A stretch of DNA of 64,000 nt from Novosphingobium cyanobacteriorum (GTDB taxonomy: Bacteria; Pseudomonadota; Alphaproteobacteria; Sphingomonadales; Sphingomonadaceae), in contig NZ_JAROCY010000015.1 of NCBI RefSeq assembly GCF_029436685.1, positions 57,261 through 121,260 on the forward strand, given 5' to 3'. This document shows, piece by piece, positions 59,407 to 64,000 of the stretch (position 1 is the stretch's first letter; each line of letters opens with the position of its first letter). The position numbers and the translations under genes are program-made. Below the pieces are notes generated by a model, which worked only from the letters and a program-made list of their open reading frames with translations, was not told the origin of the DNA and searched no databases.

Positions 59407-60384
59407 ATGGCCGATATCAGCTTTGCCGGTCAGGTGGCGATCGTGACTGGCGCCGGGAATGGCCTTGGCCGCGACTATGCGCTGGAACTGGCGCGACGCG
59501 GCGCCAAGGTGGTGGTCAATGACCTTGGCGGCAGCGGCTCGGGCGTGGGCGCTTCGGCAACGGCCGCCGCCGCTGTGGTAGACGAGATCAGGGCAGCCGG
59601 CGGTGAAGCCGTGGCCAATACCAGCAGCGTCGCAAGCCGCGAGGGCGGCGCTTCGGTGGTCAATTCCGCACTGGAAGCCTGGGGCCGGGTCGATATCCTG
59701 ATCAGCAACGCCGGCTTTCTGCGCAATGGCCGGTTCGAAGACCTGACCGACGAACAGATCGACCCCATCCTCGACGTCCATCTGAAGGCGGCGTTCTATG
59801 TCGGCCAGCCAGCCTACCGCGCGATGCGGGCGAACGGCTATGGCCGCATGCTGTTCACCGGATCGGCCTCGGCCATGTTCGGCCATGCGTGGCAGACCAA
59901 CTATGCCGCCGGCAAGGGCGCCATGCTCGGCCTGTCCAACGTGATCGCGCTGGAAGGATCGGCCTATGGCATCCAGTCCAACGTGCTGCTGCCCACGGCC
60001 AATTCCCGCCTTGCTGCCGAGATGGACCAGGGGTTCATGGAAATCCCGGCTTTTGCCCAAGCGCTTCAGAATGCCGATTTTTCGACCAGTGACGGGCGCG
60101 TGGTGCCGGAGTTCAATACCCCGCTCGCGCTCTATCTGGTCAGCAAGGACTGCACCGCGACGCATGGCGTCTATTCCTCGAACAGCGGGCGCTATGCCCG
60201 CGTGCGGATCTGCGCTGCCGAGGGCTGGGTTGCGCCCCGCGGGGCCACCCCGCCAAGCATCGAGGACATCGCTTCGCATTTTGACCAGATCAGCGAACTG
60301 GGCGATTTCTCCGAACCGATGACCGTTTATGACGAGTTCACTGCCGTGGCCAAGGCCGCCCGCAAGCAGGGTGTCTATCCCTGA
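59407..60384 (+). CDS. SDR of the MFE-2/17-beta-HSD4 (3R-hydroxyacyl-CoA dehydrogenase) type
   Basis: A 325-residue SDR with ATG 59407 behind GGAGAG. IVTGAGNGLGRDYALELARR and VVNDLGGSGSGVGAS, with its insertion after beta-2, are typical of the dehydrogenase half of peroxisomal multifunctional enzyme type 2. Catalytic Ser in LFTGSASAMFG and NYAAGKGA complete the site. It would oxidise a (3R)-hydroxyacyl-CoA, implying CoA-bound intermediates in this cluster. Same strand as the next gene, 30 bases away. Confidence 0.87.
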   Translation: MADISFAGQVAIVTGAGNGLGRDYALELARRGAKVVVNDLGGSGSGVGASATAAAAVVDEIRAAGGEAVANTSSVASREGGASVVNSALEAWGRVDILISNAGFLRNGRFEDLTDEQIDPILDVHLKAAFYVGQPAYRAMRANGYGRMLFTGSASAMFGHAWQTNYAAGKGAMLGLSNVIALEGSAYGIQSNVLLPTANSRLAAEMDQGFMEIPAFAQALQNADFSTSDGRVVPEFNTPLALYLVSKDCTATHGVYSSNSGRYARVRICAAEGWVAPRGATPPSIEDIASHFDQISELGDFSEPMTVYDEFTAVAKAARKQGVYP

Positions 60385-60414
60385 TCTGTTCCCGGGATTG
60401 AAGGATGAAAGACC

Positions 60415-61566
60415 ATGACAATCAAGATCGGGATCATCGGGGCGAACTGGAGCCTCAAGGTTCATGGCACGGCCTGGCGGCAGTTGCCCGGCGTGGAGGT
60501 GGCGGCTGTCTGCACCGCACATCAGGACACCGCAGAGGCTGCTGCTGCCGCATTCGGCGTGCCCAAGGCTTACTGGAACATCACCGATCTGGCGGCCGAT
60601 CCAGATATCGACATCATCGATGTCGGCAGCCGCCCGGCCTATCGCCCGGACATGGTGCTCGCCGCGCTGAGCAACGGCAAGCACGTCTATGATGCGCTGC
60701 CCTTTGCCGTCACGCTCGATCAGGCCAAGGCCCAGGCCGATCTGGCGCGCAAGAATGGCCTGGTCGGTACGGTTGATGCGCAGTTCCGCTGGGTGCCTGC
60801 CGCCTTGCAGATGAAGGCGATGATCGATGCTGGCGCGATCGGCAACGTGAAGGGCTTCAACGTCCAGTTGCTGATGCCGCTGTGGTCGCGCGACGGCGAC
60901 TATTACCCCGCCTGCGCCTATCCTGAAGGTGGGGTTTCGCCCTACCTGTGGCTGGCCGACAAGGCGAGCGGTGGCAGTGCGTGGCGCAATTTCGGCACAC
61001 ACACCGGCCTGTTCCTGACTCACCTGATTGGCCCTGTCGCCACGGTCAGCGGAGCGGTGGCGACCGGGGTTTCGAAATGGAACCTGCCCGATGGCTCTGT
61101 GCTCCACCCGGATACCGCCGATCTTGCCTGCGCGACGCTGCAGATGGAGAACGGGGCGATCGGCAACCTGCAGACCGGTTGGTGCGTGCCCGATTCCGAG
61201 GTGCTGCGGGTGGAGATCTGGGGCGATCGCGGGCGGCTGCTGTACACCGATCCCACCTTTGGCGACGGTGCGAGTGCGCGGCTCTATTTCGGTGAGGCGC
61301 GGCAGAAGGAATATGGCGAACTGGCTGGCGGCCTGGTCGAGATCATGCCCGAACACTACGCCGTTCCGGGTACGCCGTGGAGCAAGGAGAACGCTCCGCC
61401 CTACATGGTTTCGATGAGCTGGATGTTCCACAACATGCTGGCCGCCATTCGCGGGGAAGCGCCAGCGTCACCCAGCTTTGAAGAGGCGCTACACGTTCAC
61501 AAGATGGTGACGGCGCTGGAAATGTCGCACGAAAGCGGCCGGCGCATCGCGATCACGGATCTGTGA
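60415..61566 (+). CDS. Gfo/Idh/MocA family oxidoreductase
   Basis: A 383-residue NAD(P)-dependent oxidoreductase. N-terminal Rossmann IKIGIIGANWSLKVHGTAWR, VSVG-type stretch replaced by DVGSRPAYRPDMVL, and HVYDALPFAVTLDQAKAQ in place of the usual EKP lysine motif: the canonical catalytic Lys-Pro is not seen. The C-terminal sheet domain is present (NVKGFNVQLLMPLWSRDGDY). It oxidises sugars, inositols or cyclic alcohols in most relatives; the substrate here is unknown. Closed by a strong hairpin. Confidence 0.88.
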   Translation: MTIKIGIIGANWSLKVHGTAWRQLPGVEVAAVCTAHQDTAEAAAAAFGVPKAYWNITDLAADPDIDIIDVGSRPAYRPDMVLAALSNGKHVYDALPFAVTLDQAKAQADLARKNGLVGTVDAQFRWVPAALQMKAMIDAGAIGNVKGFNVQLLMPLWSRDGDYYPACAYPEGGVSPYLWLADKASGGSAWRNFGTHTGLFLTHLIGPVATVSGAVATGVSKWNLPDGSVLHPDTADLACATLQMENGAIGNLQTGWCVPDSEVLRVEIWGDRGRLLYTDPTFGDGASARLYFGEARQKEYGELAGGLVEIMPEHYAVPGTPWSKENAPPYMVSMSWMFHNMLAAIRGEAPASPSFEEALHVHKMVTALEMSHESGRRIAITDL

Positions 61567-61572
61567 ACCTTG

Positions 61573-61601
61573 GCCCGTTCGCCGGATGACGGCGAACGGG
61601 C
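61573..61601. terminator. Strong bidirectional hairpin
   Basis: GCCCGTTCGCC and GGCGAACGGGC, 11 perfect base pairs with a 7-base loop, seven bases after the Gfo/Idh/MocA stop and 21 before the convergent EthD-like stop. Confidence 0.65.
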
Positions 61602-61622
61602 AATCACTTCCGCTCCGGATGT

Positions 61623-61931
61623 TCAGCCGCCGACCGGCTGCCAGAAACCGACCTGCGCCGTGCCAAAATCGAGCGCATCGCTGATTGGCATCAGTTCGGT
61701 GCCCGGGCGCTTGCCGAATTCTGCCAGAACCGCGCCGAGATCATCGGTCTCGATTTCGTAGATCGCCATGTAGCGATGCGGTCCTTCGCCCACGCAGGTG
61801 AACCGCTCGGCCGAAACGAAGCCCGGCACGTTGAGCACGTCGGGCATGTGCTGCCCGTCGTACCAGGTATTGAAGTCGTCATCGCGGCCTTCGGCGGCAT
61901 TGCTGAAGGCGACGAGCTTGTACTTTGCCAT
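61623..61931 (-). CDS. EthD-like/DUF4286-type small protein
   Basis: A 102-residue ferredoxin-like-fold protein: KYKLVAFSNAAEGRDDDFNT, WYDGQHMPDVLNVPGFVSAE, then HRYMAIYEIETDDLGAVL. This pattern is shared by EthD-type proteins that accompany oxygenases. No activity is established. ATG 61931 has GGGAGAA upstream. It follows the flavoprotein gene by 15 bases on the same strand, so the two form an operon. Confidence 0.82.
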   Translation of the reverse strand: MAKYKLVAFSNAAEGRDDDFNTWYDGQHMPDVLNVPGFVSAERFTCVGEGPHRYMAIYEIETDDLGAVLAEFGKRPGTELMPISDALDFGTAQVGFWQPVGG

Positions 61932-61946
61932 GTGTTCTTCTCCCGG

Positions 61947-63686
61947 TCAGGCAAGCAGGCGTTCGAGTTCGTTCGAGCCGGTCGCATGGTGAGCCGCGAC
62001 AAAGCCGAAGGTGAAGGAGGCGCCGATGCTGGCCCCCGCCGCCGGATAGCACCGACCGAACACCGAGGCGGTGGAATTGCCGACGGCATAGAGGCCCGGT
62101 ATCACCGAGCCATCGTCCCTGACCACGCGGGCGTACTCATCTGTCACCACACCGCCCGCCGTGCCGACATCGCCCGGATAGATCGCAACGGCATAGAACG
62201 GCCCCTGCTCGATCTTGCCGAGGTTGGGGTTCGGCTTGACGGTGGGATCGCCGTGCGCCCGGTCAAACGCGCGGCAGCCGCGACCGAAATCCTCATCGAC
62301 GCCGGTTTCGCAGAACCGGTTGAAGCGTTCGACCTCTGCCTTGAGCCCGGTGGCGTCAACGCCGCACAGCGCAGCGATGCCGTCCAGCGTATCGGCCTTC
62401 TTCATGTAGCCGCTGTCCAGCCATGATTGCGGCGTCTTGCCCGGAGCCTGGGCGCCCCATGGGTAACGTTCGCGGTGGCGCTTGTCGAAGATGACCCAGC
62501 AGGGCACGGCCTTGCCGCCGGTCTCGCGGTTGCGCTGATAGATCCGCTCACCGATCTCCATGTAGGCCCCGGCCTCGTCAGCCACGCGCTTGCCGTTCTG
62601 GTCTACCATGATCGAGTGAGGCAGGCTGAGGTCGAGGTGATGCATGAACGGCAGGATGCGCCCGTCATGCCATACGGCGCCCTCCGGCCATTCGCCGTTG
62701 GTATTGCGCGAGGTCACCACCCACCAGGCCGTATCGAGGCAGTCTGTCGCCGCGCCGATGTCCATCATGGCCTGGATCATCTCGCCGGTGTCGCCCGGAT
62801 TGGCGTTGGTCCATTCGTTGGTGATCGGACCGTCGGTGACCTTCTGGCGGAACTCCTTGTTGCGGGAAAAGCCGCCGACATTGAGGATAACGCCCTGCCG
62901 CGCCCGGACCGTCACGGCATGGCCATCGCGCTGGATCACCACGCCAACAACCCGCCCATCTTCCACCACGAGGCGGTTTGCCGGGGTGTCGAGCTGGATG
63001 TTGAGCCCTTCACGCAGTGCAATCTGCAACATCTGGCCCTGAATGGCGGCACCGTTCACCACGGTCTGGCGGCCGGTCAGCTTGTCGCGCGCCATCAACC
63101 AAGCGAACCGCAGCGCCTTGAGCTTGCCCGCGAGCGTCCGCTTCATCAGAAACAGGGTCGGGAATTCCTCCGCCGGCATGGGCATGTGCGCCATGGGCGG
63201 GTTCATCGCCAGGCGATGCTCCCACTCGCCCAGTTCATGGAGATTCAAGGGCTCCGGCATGATCGAGCGGCCCTTTGGCTCGCCGCCGGGGAGATTGTCA
63301 TAGTAGTCCGGCCAATCATCACGCGGGCGGCGGACCTTGAGGCCTAGCCCTCGCAGGTAATCGAGCATCCGTGGTGCCGCCTTGAGGAAAGCATCGCGCC
63401 TTGCGGGGGTTACCGCCGGACCCTTGTAGGTCACCGCATTGTCGAAATACTCGCGTGATTTCTCGAAGCTGTCAGGGATGCCGGCTTCCTTGAGCAGGCT
63501 GTTGTTCGGGATCCACCAGACGCCGCCGGAATAGCTGGTCGATCCTCCGAAGAAGTGCTCCTTTTCAAGGATCACTGCGGTCTTGCCCTGTTGCTTTGCG
63601 ACCAGTGCCGCCGGCACGGACCCCCCACCCGAGCCAACGATGACCAGGTCATATTCCTGTTCGAGCGGCGGATTTACGACCGACAT
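61947..63686 (-). CDS. FAD-dependent dehydrogenase, 3-ketosteroid-delta1-dehydrogenase-like (2)
   Basis: A 579-residue flavoprotein; ATG 63686 has GGAGAG upstream. YDLVIVGSGGGSVPAALVAK and EKEHFFGGSTSYSGG are the FAD-binding start typical of KstD-type enzymes, and GVVTDEYARVVRDDGSVIPG with GLYAVGNSTASVFGRCYPAAGASIG closes the FAD site. Length fits KstD. Many sphingomonad homologues act on non-steroid ring ketones or are uncharacterised, so the substrate is open. Operon with the EthD-like gene. Confidence 0.9.
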   Translation of the reverse strand: MSVVNPPLEQEYDLVIVGSGGGSVPAALVAKQQGKTAVILEKEHFFGGSTSYSGGVWWIPNNSLLKEAGIPDSFEKSREYFDNAVTYKGPAVTPARRDAFLKAAPRMLDYLRGLGLKVRRPRDDWPDYYDNLPGGEPKGRSIMPEPLNLHELGEWEHRLAMNPPMAHMPMPAEEFPTLFLMKRTLAGKLKALRFAWLMARDKLTGRQTVVNGAAIQGQMLQIALREGLNIQLDTPANRLVVEDGRVVGVVIQRDGHAVTVRARQGVILNVGGFSRNKEFRQKVTDGPITNEWTNANPGDTGEMIQAMMDIGAATDCLDTAWWVVTSRNTNGEWPEGAVWHDGRILPFMHHLDLSLPHSIMVDQNGKRVADEAGAYMEIGERIYQRNRETGGKAVPCWVIFDKRHRERYPWGAQAPGKTPQSWLDSGYMKKADTLDGIAALCGVDATGLKAEVERFNRFCETGVDEDFGRGCRAFDRAHGDPTVKPNPNLGKIEQGPFYAVAIYPGDVGTAGGVVTDEYARVVRDDGSVIPGLYAVGNSTASVFGRCYPAAGASIGASFTFGFVAAHHATGSNELERLLA

Positions 63687-63881
63687 GAGTTATCACTCTC
63701 CATTTTTCCGTGCGTTGACGGCATGATCTATCAGACGCTACGCCGAGGCCATGCCAGTGCAATGCCTGCGGTAAATCCCGGCACAGTTCATCACCAATGC
63801 GATCAGTATTGGACTGCCCGCGGCATTCAGGTTCGGGCCACTCAGGACCAGACCAGTTCAAGCTTCAGAATGCCGTTGTGC

Positions 63882-63929
63882 GCGGCGACAACTACGATGG
63901 CCGGTTGAGCGGCGACTATGATGGCCGGT
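63882..63929 (+). repeat. Imperfect tandem repeat
   Basis: A 24-base unit starting GCGGCGACAACTACGATGG is repeated at 63909-63929 with a 3-base deletion. In the 44-codon frame it would read GDNYDGR and GDYDGR. Confidence 0.6.
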
Positions 63930-63934
63930 AGGAT

Positions 63935-63997
63935 CGGTTGTCTGGTCTGATCGTAGGGAGGGGCGCAGCCCCGACCGGAGAGCGGACCAGACAACCG
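63935..63997. repeat. REP-like hairpin element
   Basis: Outer arms CGGTTGTCTGGTC and GACCAGACAACCG (13 bp, perfect) enclose an inner hairpin GGGGC-GCA-GCCCC at 63960-63972. The nested structure at the edge of a gene-poor region resembles interspersed palindromic elements. It could also be the terminator of a gene beyond the window. Confidence 0.55.
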
Positions 63998-64000
63998 GTG

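Larger units (their letters stand above)
63687..64000. other. Gene-poor end of the window
   Basis: No convincing gene in the last 314 bases. The region holds the promoter of the flavoprotein, a 44-codon open frame at 63797-63931 with no recognisable relatives, an imperfect direct repeat (63882-63929) and a large hairpin (63935-63997). Confidence 0.5.

Noticed and set aside
59374..61431. 685-codon open frame on the minus strand
   Set aside because: Antisense shadow of the SDR and Gfo/Idh/MocA genes, both of which show family motifs and ribosome sites.
61947..63686. Naming the flavoprotein kstD and the region a steroid-degradation locus
   Set aside because: Fold and length fit, but no characteristic steroid ring-cleavage genes are in the window.
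63797..63931. 44-codon open frame ending in GDNYDGRLSGDYDGR
   Set aside because: No clear ribosome site or family; the tail comes from the DNA repeat. Kept only as a note in the intergenic entry.

Overview
The window is a high-GC alphaproteobacterial chromosome segment, most likely from the Sphingomonadales (Novosphingobium/Sphingobium-like). This is inferred from four intact TonB-dependent receptors (three with a TonB box of the IVVTA-RR type) and from the density of oxygenase, CoA-ester and short-chain dehydrogenase genes. No rRNA, tRNA, CRISPR array, phage or intact insertion sequence was seen. Almost the whole window is accessory catabolic capacity.

Layout. 1-5.1 kb holds housekeeping-like genes: the 3' end of egtB, two tandem exported DUF4139 proteins, an Asp/Glu racemase and a small putative DNA-binding protein. 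5.1-28.7 kb is a first catabolic region: three Rieske oxygenase alpha subunits, a MaoC hydratase, an acyl-CoA dehydrogenase, two SDR types, a class III CoA-transferase, an AMP-forming acyl-CoA ligase, a TonB receptor, two ABM-type small oxygenases, a SnoaL-like protein and a periplasmic quinohaemoprotein alcohol dehydrogenase. A GH43 glycosidase, an HD protein, a VapBC-type toxin-antitoxin pair and DUF1622 are interspersed. Several promoters here share a 17-nt element of the form CAKWCATGWWTGTTTTT, so the operons look like one regulon, perhaps controlled by one of two TetR genes.

28.7-31.4 kb is a graveyard: remnants of a PLP decarboxylase (tentative), a TonB receptor and a flavin monooxygenase, plus a striking (GC)n(GA)n(GT)n microsatellite. 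31.3-41.5 kb holds an MFS transporter, a TonB receptor, a LuxR regulator overlapping a solitary galT, then a TonB receptor with a serine beta-lactamase-like hydrolase and a divergent Tat-exported DUF3237 protein.

41.5-51.6 kb is a compact unit: a TonB receptor diverging from a six-gene operon (GntR regulator, HMG-CoA-lyase-like, HyuA, HyuB, CaiB-type CoA-transferase, isochorismatase-like amidohydrolase). Two copies of TGTATACAAAT mark the GntR promoter and the start codon of the second gene. The gene set suggests uptake, ATP-dependent opening or carboxylation of a cyclic or carbonyl substrate, CoA transfer and retro-aldol cleavage; the substrate is unknown. It is the best candidate for an undescribed pathway.

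51.8-63.7 kb is another catabolic region bounded by two ketosteroid-dehydrogenase/fumarate-reductase-type flavoproteins. It contains a TauD-type dioxygenase, SRPBCC, SnoaL-like, alpha/beta-hydrolase, carboxymuconolactone-decarboxylase-like, LuxR, sulfotransferase-fold, MFE-2-type SDR, Gfo/Idh/MocA and EthD-like genes. The window ends in a repeat and hairpin element.
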